This document shows positions 24,985-33,704 of a stretch of 64,000 nt of DNA, piece after piece; position 1 is the stretch's first letter, and every line of letters starts with the position of its first letter. The stretch is from Theropithecus gelada (Eukaryota > Chordata > Mammalia > Primates > Cercopithecidae), in the NCBI RefSeq assembly GCF_003255815.1, contig NC_037689.1:49553870-49617869 (forward strand), in the 5' to 3' direction. A program made the position numbers and the translations under genes. The notes under the pieces are model-generated. The model had not been told where the DNA came from, made no database searches, and saw nothing but the letters and a program-made list of their open reading frames with translations.

Positions 24985-25001
24985 TAAGAATACATAACAC
25001 A

Positions 25002-25306
25002 GGCCGGGCATGGTGTCTCACGCCTTTAATCCCAGCACTTTGGAAGGCCGAGCCAGACAGATCACGAGGTCAGGAGATTGGTGAAACCCTGTCTCTACCA
25101 AAAATACAAAAATTAGGGGGCGTGGTGGCGCGTGCCTGTAATCCCAGCTACTCGGGAGGCTGAGGCAGGAGAATCACCTGAACCAGGGAATCGGAGGTTT
25201 CAGTGAGCTGAGATCGTGCCACTGCACTCTAGTCTGGCGACACAGTGAGACTCCATCTAAAAAAAATAAAAAATAAAACAAAAACAAAAACAAAAAAACC
25301 AACAAC
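25002..25306 (+). mobile_element. Alu SINE, sense (AluS-like), with target-site duplication
   Basis: It starts GGCCGGGCATGGTGTCTCAC and ends in an A-rich tail of AAAAT and AAAAC units. The flanking 13-mers GAATACATAACAC (24988-25000) and GAATACGTAACAT (25307-25319) are a target-site duplication with two changes. About 22 bases are missing after CAGGAGATTG in the left arm. Confidence 0.96.
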
Positions 25307-26475
25307 GAATACGTAACATGAGATCTACTCTCTTAAATTTTAGTACAAAATACCATGTTGTTAACTATAGGCACTACGTTGTACAGCAGATCTCCAGAAC
25401 TTATTCATATAGCATAACGTACTTTATACCCATTGAACGACTCTCAATTTCCTCCACTTTCCAACTCTGCCAATCACTATTGTATACTTTTCCTTCCATG
25501 AATTTGACTATTATAGATACCTCATATAAGTGAAATCATGCAGTATTTGTCCTATGGCTGGCTTATTTCACTTAGCATATTGTCCTTTAGGTTCCTGCAT
25601 GATCTAGCAAATGAAAGGATTTTTCTTTTTTAAAAGCTGAATAATATTCCACTAGATATGTAAGCCACATTTTCTTTATCCATTCATGAGTTGATGCCTA
25701 CTTGAGTTTTTTCCATATATGGGCTATTTGAAATAATGCTGCAATGAACATGGGAATGCAAATATCTCTTAGAGATACGAATTTTATTTCCTTTGTGTAT
25801 ATACACATAAGTGGGATTGCTGGATCATGTGATTGTTCTATTTTTTAATTTTGAGGAAGCTCCATACTTTTTTCCATTATGACTGTACCAATATACACTC
25901 CCACCCACAGTGTATAATGGTTCTGTTTTCTCCTTACCTTTGCCAACACTTGTTGGCTCTTGTCTTTTTGATAGTAGCTATCCTATCATGTGTGAAGTGA
26001 TAGATCTCATTGTAGCTTTGATTTGCATTTCCCTAATGATTAGTGATGTTGATTACCTTCTCATATGCCTGTTGGCCATCTGTATGTCTTTTTTGGAGAA
26101 ATATATTTTCAAGACTTTAGCCCATTTTTAAACTGGGTTGTTTGTTGTTGTTGCAGTTGAATTGTATGAGTTTATTATATATTTTAGATATTAATCCCTT
26201 GTCAGATATACAGTTGACAAATTTTTTCCCATTCTGTAGACTTTTCATTCTGCTGATCATTTCTGTGCAGAAGCTTTTTAGATTAATGTAGGCCCACTTG
26301 TCTATTTTTCCTTTCGTTGCCTGTGTTTTGAGTGTCATAGCCAATAATTTATTGCCATGACAAATGTACAGCAGCTCTTCTCCTGTTTTCTTCTAGGAGT
26401 TTTGCATTTTCAGCTCTTACATTTCAGTATTTCTTTTTAAGCTGATTTTAATGTATGCTTTAAAGTAGAGGTTAA

Positions 26476-26499
26476 ATTTCTTTCTCTTTCTTTCTTTTT

Positions 26500-26530
<31 letters not shown>

Positions 26531-26719
26531 CTTTCTTTCCTTCTTCCTTTCTTTCCCTCTTTCTTTCTTTTTCTTTTGCTCTGTCTCTTTTTCCCTCCTT
26601 TCCTCCCTCCCTCTCTCCCTTCCTTCCTTCCTTCCTTGCTTCCTTCCTTGCTTCCTTCCTTCCTTCCTTCCTTCCTTCCTTCCTTCCTTTTCTCTCTCTC
26701 TCTCTTTCTTTTCTTTTTC
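26476..26719. repeat. Long pyrimidine tract: (CTTT)n, (TTCC)n, (TC)n
   Basis: About 245 bases are almost entirely C and T on the + strand: CTTT units, a mixed middle, then about 14 TTCC units with two TTGC variants, then a TC run. It lies inside the antisense L1 in the ORF2 C-terminal region. Mirror symmetry makes it a candidate for triplex (H-DNA) structure. The Lys/Glu/Arg-rich frame on the minus strand is an artefact. Confidence 0.96.
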
Positions 26720-27892
26720 ACGTCAATATCCAGTTTCCACAATACCATTTGATGAAAAGACTATCCTTTCCCCATTGTGCATTATTGGCACCCTTGTCAA
26801 AGATCACTTGACTATATGCATTGGATTATTTCTGGGCTTTTTATTCTGTTCCATTGGTCTGTATGTCTGTTTTATGACAGTACAAAACTGTTTTGATTAC
26901 TGTAGCTTTATAATATATTTTGAAATCAGGAAGTATTATGCTTCCTACTTTATTCCTTCTCAAGATTATTTTAGTTATTCTGTGTCTTTTATCACTCCAT
27001 ATGAATTTTAGGATTGTTTTTCCTATGTCTGTAAAAAATGCCATTGGAATTTTGACAGGGGTAGCACTGACTCTGTAGGCCACTGGGTAGTATGAACATT
27101 TTAACATTAATTATTCCAATCCATTAAAATAGGATATATTCCCATTTACTTGTTTCCTATAATTTTTTTTTTTTTTATCAATCTTTTGTAGTTTTCAGTG
27201 CATGAGTCTTTCATCTCCTTGGTTAAGTTTACTCCTAAGTATTTTATTTTCTTTTATGCTCTTGTAAAAGGGAATGTTTTCTTAATATCCTTTTTGGACA
27301 GTTCATTGTCAGTGTGTAAAAAGCTGATTTTTCTCTGTTGATTTTGTAGTCTGCAAATTTACTGAATTTAAAAACTAGTTCTAATATTTTTCTGTAGAGT
27401 CTAGGGTTTTCTATATATAGGATCATAACATCGGAAAACAGAAATAATTTTACTTCTTTCTTTATTATTAGGGTTATTGGTAAATTTCTATATACATACA
27501 ACCTGCCATGACTTAATTATGAAGACATAAAAACCTTTACAGAATAATAATGAGTAAGGAGGTTGCATCAGTAATCCAAGCCTCTGAACAAAGAAAAGCC
27601 CCTGACCAGATGGCTTTACTAGTGAATTATACCAGACATTTAAAGAAGAATTAATGCCAGTTCTTGTCAAACACTTCAAAAATGCTGAAGAGAGGGGGAG
27701 ACTGCCAAACTCATTTTATGATACCATCATTACATAATTCCAAAGCCAGACAAAGATACTACAAGAAGAGAAAATTACAGGCTAATATCCCTGATGAATA
27801 TATATTCAAAAATCCTCAAAAAATACTAGCAAACAAAATTTAATAGTACATTAAAAATATTATGCACTATGATCAAGTGGGATTTATTCATC

Positions 27893-28582
27893 ATAGTCCA
27901 TTCAAATTGCTATAACAAAATACCATAGGTTGAGTGGCTTATAAAAAATGGAAAGGCCGGGCGCGGTGGCTCAAGCCTGTAATCCCAGCACTTTGGGAGG
28001 CCGAGATGGGCGGATCACGAGGTCAGGAGATCGAGACCATCCTGGCAAACACAGTGAAACCCCGTCTCTACTAAGAAATACAAAAAATAGCCGGGCGAGA
28101 TGGCGGGCGCCTGTAGTCCCAGCTACTCGGGAGGCTGAGGCCGGAGAATGGCGTGAACCCGGGAGGCGGAGCTTGCAGTGAGCTGAGATCCGGCCACTGC
28201 ACTCCGGCCACTGCACTCCGGCCTGGGCGACAGAGCGAGACTCCGTCTCAAAAAAAAAAAAAAAAAAAAAAATGGAAATTAATTTCTTACAGTTCTGGAG
28301 GCTAGGAAGTCCAAGCTCAAGGCACCAGCAGATTCTATGCCTGGTGAGGCCCCGTTTCCCAATTTAGAGATGGTCATCTTATTGCTGCCTCACCACGTGG
28401 CAGAAGGAGCAAGAGAGGTCTCTGGTGTCTCTTTTATAAGGGCACTAATCACACTCATGAGAGCTCCACTCTCATAACCTAATCACATCCCAAACACCCT
28501 CTTTCAAATACCATGACATTGTGGATTAGGTTTCAACATATGAAATTTGGGGAGTGGAGGACACAAACATTAGTCTATTGCA
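27893..28582 (-). mobile_element. MLT1-type (ERVL-MaLR) solo LTR, antisense, split by AluY
   Basis: On + it begins ATAGTCCATTCAAATTGCTA, continues through CAGTTCTGGAGGCTAGGAAG and TATAAGGGCACTAATCACAC, and ends GTTTCAACATATGAAATTTG to TTGCA. This is the reverse complement of a MaLR LTR that starts TGCAATAG. The five bases TCATC flank it (27888-27892, 28583-28587), a 5-bp target-site duplication as expected for an LTR. No internal ERV sequence is present. Confidence 0.82.
27955..28272 (+). mobile_element. AluY SINE, sense, Old World monkey-like variants, 14-bp duplication
   Basis: It is nearly free of decay, with most CpGs kept, and ends in a 23-base A run. Variants CTCAAGCCTG, ATAGCCGGGCGAGATGG and GAGATCCGGCCACTGC differ from human AluY and match what I know of cercopithecid AluY lineages. 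The 14-mer CGGCCACTGCACTC is repeated in tandem at 28191-28204 and 28205-28218. The flank AAAAATGGAAA on both sides is the target-site duplication. It is the youngest element in the window. Confidence 0.96.
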
Positions 28583-28955
28583 TCATCCTTGGGGTTCCAA
28601 GGATGGTTCAATATATGCAGATCAATGAATGTGATACCCAATATTAACAAAAGTAATACTAAAAATCACATGATCTTTTTAATAGAAGTAGAAAAAGCAT
28701 TCGAAATAATTGAACATTATTTCATGATAAAACTAATCAACAAACTAGGTATAGAATTATGTACTTCAACATAATAAAAGCCATAGATGACAAGCTGAAA
28801 TCTAACATTACACTTAATGGTGAAAAGTTGTAAGTTTTTCCTGTAAAATAAGGAAGAAGACAAGGATGCCAACTTTCACCATTTCTATTCAACATAGTAC
28901 TGGAAGTTCCAACCAGAGCAATTTAGGCAAGGTAAAGAAATAAAATGAATTAAAA

Positions 28956-29140
28956 TGTTATTTTTCTGTGTCTGTTCCATCTAATGCATAGTCATTAGCC
29001 ACATGTGGCTACAAAGCAAGTGAAATATGGCTATTTTGACTGAGGAACTAAATTTTTATTTTTATTTGGTTTCACTTAATTTTCATTTAAATTTAAATAG
29101 CCAAATGTGGCCAGTGGACACATTTTTAGGCAACACAGAC
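28956..29140 (+). mobile_element. hAT-Charlie-type DNA transposon fossil, right part
   Basis: The block CATTAGCCACATGTGGCTAC followed by GACTGAGGAACTAAATTTTT, an AT-rich centre, and AATAGCCAAATGTGGCCAGT is the body of the same MER-type hAT element that starts at 24691. The two parts are collinear and separated only by the 5'-inverted L1. Confidence 0.8.
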
Positions 29141-29289
29141 TATATGTATTATTCAACCTTGGAAGAAAGATATCTTCTTCCCACAATGAATAACTTAAAG
29201 TAGGACAGTTGTGTAGCACTGAGAATGTGACTCCTTCCTACTAATCAGAATAGCTGAATTATCCCTACAGTGGTTATAGCCAAATTTCC

Positions 29290-29410
29290 CAAATATTCAT
29301 GTACCCTTTAAATTCACAGTAAACTATTTCTTCATTTTTAATGTAAGCAATTATTGGTATATACTTCCCTCTCAGAACTACCTTTTCTGTGTCCCACAGG
29401 TTTTGGTCTA
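29290..29410 (-). mobile_element. Short L1 ORF2 remnant, antisense
   Basis: The minus strand translates at 29334-29402 to NLWDTEKVVLRGKYIPIIAY, matching the L1 ORF2 linker after the endonuclease domain. Flanking sequence to 29880 is GC-richer and may be further L1 or another old repeat, which I could not place. Confidence 0.55.
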
Positions 29411-29904
29411 CTGAGCCTGAGGCCACTGGTGTCAGCCTGGTGGTAGTGCAGCTTATCTGATGCCTGGGGCTGCAGGATCCTAGCGAGTTCCTGTGACAGA
29501 TCTTGGGAAACTCAATCTCAGGTAAAGCCTGGAGTCTGGGGTCATAGGGGCCTACCCAGTACTGGGTTTTAATGGGGCACACCCAGTGCTAGACCTCACA
29601 GAAAAGTGCTCGCTTCCCTCTTCTTCCTTCAAGCAGAAAGTTTCTCCCTCCATGTTGTGCTGCCTGGGGTTGGGGGAAGGGTGGAGTGGGTAATGTTAGA
29701 TTTCCCTCCCTACTCTTCTTAATTGTGTCTTTTAAAAATGTATGTGCTATACCCAGGTGCTGTAATCTCTTCCTTGGTTTCCCAAGCTCTTGTAAAGGTA
29801 TTTTTATGCATAAATAATTGTTCAAATGGAAGATTTTTTCAGAAACAAGTGCAGGAAAGTCCTATTCTGCCATTTTTGCTGATATCCCTCCCAGTATGGT
29901 CCAT
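29411..29904. other. Unassigned GC-balanced sequence
   Basis: No gene recognised. Possibly more of an old L1 or LTR, with blocks such as GGGCACACCCAGTGCTAGAC. Confidence 0.35.
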
Positions 29905-30535
29905 TTAAAACAGAAATCACATCATGTCTGTCTGCTCAAAACTCTCCAGCATTTTATTCAGAGCAGGTCAAGGTTTACCATGGCCTGCAAGACCCTATTT
30001 GGTTTGCATCCCCTAATTCTCTGATTTCATCTTTTGTCTACTCCTTGTTCACTCTGTCCCAGGCACATTGGCTGTTGCTCACAAACATGAGGCATTTTAG
30101 GGTCTTTGCACTTATGTCTTGCCTGAGGGTCTTTGCACTAGCTATTTCCTCTGCCTAGAACATCCTTACACAAGAGTATTGGGTACTTCCCTGATGTCTT
30201 TCTCCTATCCTTTGTGTCTTTGCTCAAGTCCCACCTCCCCAAAGATGCCTACTCCTGACCACTGTATTTAATACTGTACCTTGTTCCCAGCACACCCAAC
30301 TCTCCTAATTTCCCTAACTCTGCTCTATTTGGTTTCTTTTTTTACTACAGCAGTCATCAGTTGTAACATGCTAGATCATTTATTTATTTACTATATGTAT
30401 TTTTCAGTGTCTACCTTCTCTCAGTAGAATGTCAGCTCCAGGAAGGCAGTTTTTTTCACTGATATATCCCAAACACCTTGAAGGGGTCCTAACGTACAAT
30501 AAACACTTTATAAAAGTATATTGAAAACATTAGCC
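29905..30535 (+). mobile_element. L2 LINE 3' end, sense
   Basis: The sequence follows the L2 3' end order: AAACTCTCCAGCATTTTATT, then GCACTAGCTATTTCCTCTGC, then TTTGCTCAAGTCCCACCTCC, then AGTAGAATGTCAGCTCCAGG, and an end near AATAAACACTT. Divergence is typical of this ancient family. Confidence 0.85.
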
Positions 30536-31679
30536 AATGTTTGTTAATTAAGTCCATATATCTATGATGTAAAAGTGTATATGTATACATATGCATATAT
30601 ATGTATAGAATGGTTTTAATGAGTTAAATTCTGTGAGTAAACATACTTGATTGTTAGTGTAACATGAAAATTGCAAAGTCAGAATTTTCTAAATGAAAGA
30701 CCATAAACTTCTTTAGTAAATGTTAATTTGTTTCAAAGTATTTTAATAGTGATATAAAATCCTAGATGTGTTCAATTGGGCTGAGATAATGATATTAGAG
30801 AAAAATTATAATTTTCTTGATGCTCAAGCCCTTCCATCTTTAATTTTAATACTTACGGCACTTCATTAAAATGCAGGCTGTATTTAATTTTCCAGGAAAT
30901 TTTACAGTGTAAAAGAAGAATGTATATTCAAAGCAATTTCCAGTCAAACTAGTTGAAACTTTTAGAATCTAAGCCAATAGAGCCTGTGCCTTTTCTAGAT
31001 GTGAGACTGTTCTTGGCATGTTTGCAGAGGTCAGTGTAGCTTCTGAGCTACCTTTAACCCTTGCTCAGTGTGCCTGTTTCCTAAGCCCTTTATCACACTC
31101 TGTACCCTTTCCAAATTGCCAATATCAATTTCAAAGCCCCAAGGCAGACATAATATTCTCATAATATCTGACCACTGCTAACAGCTGTGGGAAGAAAACT
31201 TGCTGTTTTTAGAGCCTCTGCTTCAGTGTACGTATCCCATTTTCATCTCTCGTTTCTTAAAAGAATTATATTGCTGACAAATTTAACTTTGAGCCCATAA
31301 TAAATCTTGGAAATTTTTTCTGGCAACTGCTTCAAAGCTGGTTATTTCTGATTGTGTAGTCATGGAAATCATGTTTTATCCTTAAAATGATCCTACACTT
31401 ATCAATGTTAAAATTAGCATATTTTTCTCCCTTTCTGCTGGTGAAGGTCAATTTTCCCTCTTGTTTTATTGGAGAGGCTGTTTGACAACCTTGTCAAAGC
31501 TAGTATTTCCATCAAAATTTGATGAATCGACTATATCCCATCTCTATATCCACATAAATATAAACTGTTTGAGGACAAGTTTATATCCCATTCAGTTTTG
31601 TATTTTCTACAGAATTTAGCACATAATATGTGTTCCATTCCACATATTATATGCTAGCACTAACATAGTCTGGTCCTTC
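30536..31679. other. Unassigned sequence, no gene seen
   Basis: AT-rich with a short TATA/CATA stretch near 30575-30605. No exon or repeat family recognised. Confidence 0.5.
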
Positions 31680-31934
31680 ATTATCTCTTAACTGGATTAG
31701 AGTTATAATGTCCTAACTTGTCTCTCCACCTCTGGTTTCTTCAAAAGTTACTTGGGCTACAGACATAGTAAATTACTTGTAAGTAGTCTGGATATAACCT
31801 GTTCTGTCTACCCATACACATGCTACTCCCTCTCCCTGAAATGTCTTTCACCTTCATCTGCCTGGCTCAATCCTAAATATCCTTCCAGATTCAGTTCATA
31901 TGTTACCTCCTTTGCAAAGGCATTTCTGATGCCT
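31680..31934 (+). mobile_element. L2 LINE fragment, sense
   Basis: Blocks ATGCTACTCCCTCTCCCTGA, GCCTGGCTCAATCCTAAATA and CAGTTCATATGTTACCTCCT are in L2 order. It ends where a MIR begins. Confidence 0.7.
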
Positions 31935-32120
31935 CAGAGTAGCCTTGTGGTTATGGGCTCAGACTCTGAAACCAGGTTGTTGGAGTTGGCTTATTTTGCC
32001 TCTTACTAGTTGCATATCCTCAGGAAAGTTACTTAACCTCTCTGTGCCTTGGTTTCCTTAACTGTAAAGAAAATAGCAACATCTTCATAGGATTGTTGTG
32101 ATAATCAAATAAATTGATAG
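31935..32120 (+). mobile_element. MIR SINE, left part, sense
   Basis: A well kept MIR: GGGCTCAGACTCTGAAACCA, then CTTACTAGTTGCATATCCTC, then AAGTTACTTAACCTCTCTGT, then GGATTGTTGTGATAATCAAA. Its last part reappears at 32597-32650 after a DNA transposon and a microsatellite. Confidence 0.88.
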
Positions 32121-32481
32121 ACACTGAGCATGCTTAATCCAAAAATCTGAAACCTGAAATGTTTCAAAATCTGAAACTTTTTGAGTGCTAACAAGACATC
32201 ACAAGTGGAAAATTCTACACCTGACCTCAGGTGATGGGTCACAGTGAAAATGCAGTGAAAACTTTGTTTCATGCAAGAAATTATTTCAAAATATTGCATA
32301 AATTTACCTTCAGGCTACATGTATAAGGTGTATACTAAACATAAATGAATTTTTTGTTTAGAATAGGGTGCTATCCCCAAGATATCTCATTATGTATACC
32401 TAAATATTCCAAAATCCAAATAAAATCTGAAATTTGAAACATTTCTGGTCTCAAGCATTTCACATAAGGGATACACAAACT
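32121..32481 (+). mobile_element. Tigger-like (TcMar) DNA transposon, non-autonomous
   Basis: The element has imperfect terminal inverted repeats. The left GAGCATGCTTAATCCAAAAA with TCTGAAACCTGAAATGTTTC matches the reverse complement of the right end, which carries AAATCTGAAATTTGAAACAT and AGGGATACACAAACT. It is inserted in the MIR whose two halves flank it. The exact family was not identified. Confidence 0.7.
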
Positions 32482-32551
32482 ATGTGTGTGTATATATATG
32501 TATATATATACACACACACACACACGCACACACATATATACACACACACAC

Positions 32552-32596
<45 letters not shown>
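32482..32596. repeat. Compound microsatellite TG-TA-CA-TA-CA-TCTA
   Basis: Six consecutive blocks: TG, TA, CA, TA, CA and about 11 TCTA units. The TG/TA and TA/CA halves are complementary and can fold on themselves. Confidence 0.96.
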
Positions 32597-32650
32597 GAGA
32601 GCGCTTAGAATAGTACCTGTTTCATAGTAAGCATGCAGGAAATGTTAGCT
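32597..32650 (+). mobile_element. MIR SINE, right end, sense
   Basis: The block AGCGCTTAGAATAGTACCTG, TCATAGTAAGCATGCAGGAA, ATGTTAGCTCTTATGAG is the 3' part of MIR that is missing at 32120. It is therefore the continuation of the left part. Confidence 0.82.
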
Positions 32651-33356
32651 CTTATGAGTAGTGTAATAGATATACTGACATTATTATTTTTATTATAACT
32701 CTAGTCCCTTAAGCAGAGTTATTACATAATTTTTATCATTGCTGTTTAACATTGATTTTTAATTATTTTTACCTTGTGACCATACTGTGAGTTGACTGAG
32801 TACAGATACTTTTACTTAGTCAACTGCTGGACCTAGTACAGTGTTTAATATTCAATAGAGCAAAATAAATATTATTTGGAGTGACTGACTAAATAAGCTG
32901 AAATATCTTCTCAATGAAACTATCAACATTTATAATGAGTAGTTCCTAATACCCGCCCAAGGAATTTCATGATGAGTTTAAAGTATCATACCTAAATAGC
33001 TGTGTTGATAGTCATCATCCATCAGTACCAGGACCAGTAGCATTTACTGTACTCAATTTAATATTTTCCTCAAAACCAACCTTACTAAATAAAATGCTGT
33101 TAAGATTTGAGGAGGCCCAGACACAAAAGAATCAAGTAATTCTTTTCATTGTCATAAAAGTATTCAAGAATATAACAGACAGCTTTCTTCTGGCCAATTC
33201 AACATTTGCTCCCACTAGCCATTCTACTTCCAGGTTTAACACAAGAAAAAGAAAATGCTTCAATTATCAATAATTCAAATTGAAAGTGACACTTTTTGAA
33301 GTATTATTTTAATATTCTTGGACAATAGTCAACACCTAATGTATGAAAGCAATTTC
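32651..33356. other. Unassigned sequence
   Basis: AT-rich with no gene or repeat recognised. The first 230 bases could be more L2. Confidence 0.45.
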
Positions 33357-33695
33357 CTTTTTCTTCTTTTTTTCTTTTCTTTATTTATTGTTGTTGTGTG
33401 TGTATGTGAGATGGAGTTTTTCTCTTGTTGCCCAGGCTGGAGTGCAATGGCGCGATCTCGGCTCACTGCAACCTCCACCTCCCAGGTTCAGGAGATTCTC
33501 CTGCCTCAGCCTCCCAAGTAGCTGGGATTACAGGCAACTGCCACCATGCCCAGCTAATTTTTTGTATTTTTAGTAGAGACAGGGTTTCACCATGTTGGTC
33601 AGGCTGATCTTGAACTCCTGACCTCAGGTGATCCACCTGCCCACCTCAGCCTCCCAAAGTGCTGGGATTACAGACTTGAGCCACCGCGCCCAGCC
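33357..33695 (-). mobile_element. Alu SINE, antisense (AluS-like), with target-site duplication
   Basis: A full antisense Alu (body from 33408) with a T-rich, interrupted tail. The 9-mer AGCAATTTC flanks it at 33348-33356 and 33696-33704. Confidence 0.96.
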
Positions 33696-33704
33696 AGCAA
33701 TTTC

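Larger units (their letters stand above)
24735..27481 (-). mobile_element. L1 LINE 3' segment, antisense, part of a 5'-inverted insertion
   Basis: Read on the minus strand this runs from the reverse-transcriptase region (degraded active-site motif FSDVMILYIENP near 27380-27430) through the C-terminal domain (LPDFKIYYKATVIKT near 26930-26980) and the 3'UTR to the poly-A end at 24735. It is interrupted by a TG repeat, an Alu (25002-25306) and a long pyrimidine tract (26476-26719). At 27481 the orientation flips, and the earlier part of ORF2 continues on the other strand, which is the twin-priming pattern. The age class looks like L1MA/L1MB. Confidence 0.88.
27482..28955 (+). mobile_element. L1 LINE 5' segment, inverted, split by an LTR
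   Basis: On + it reads L1 ORF2 from before the reverse transcriptase (region with CTTTACTAGTGAATTATACC) through QGWFNICRSMNVI (near 28595-28633) and VEKAFEIIEHYF to the block just before the RT active site, ending near 28955. An MLT1-type LTR sits at 27893-28582. The outer end carries the L1 position nearest the junction, exactly as twin priming predicts, so this and 24735-27481 are one insertion. Confidence 0.88.

Noticed and set aside
26437..26748. 103-codon Lys/Glu/Arg-rich frame on -
   Set aside because: Translation of the TTCC/CTTT pyrimidine tract inside an L1, not a gene.
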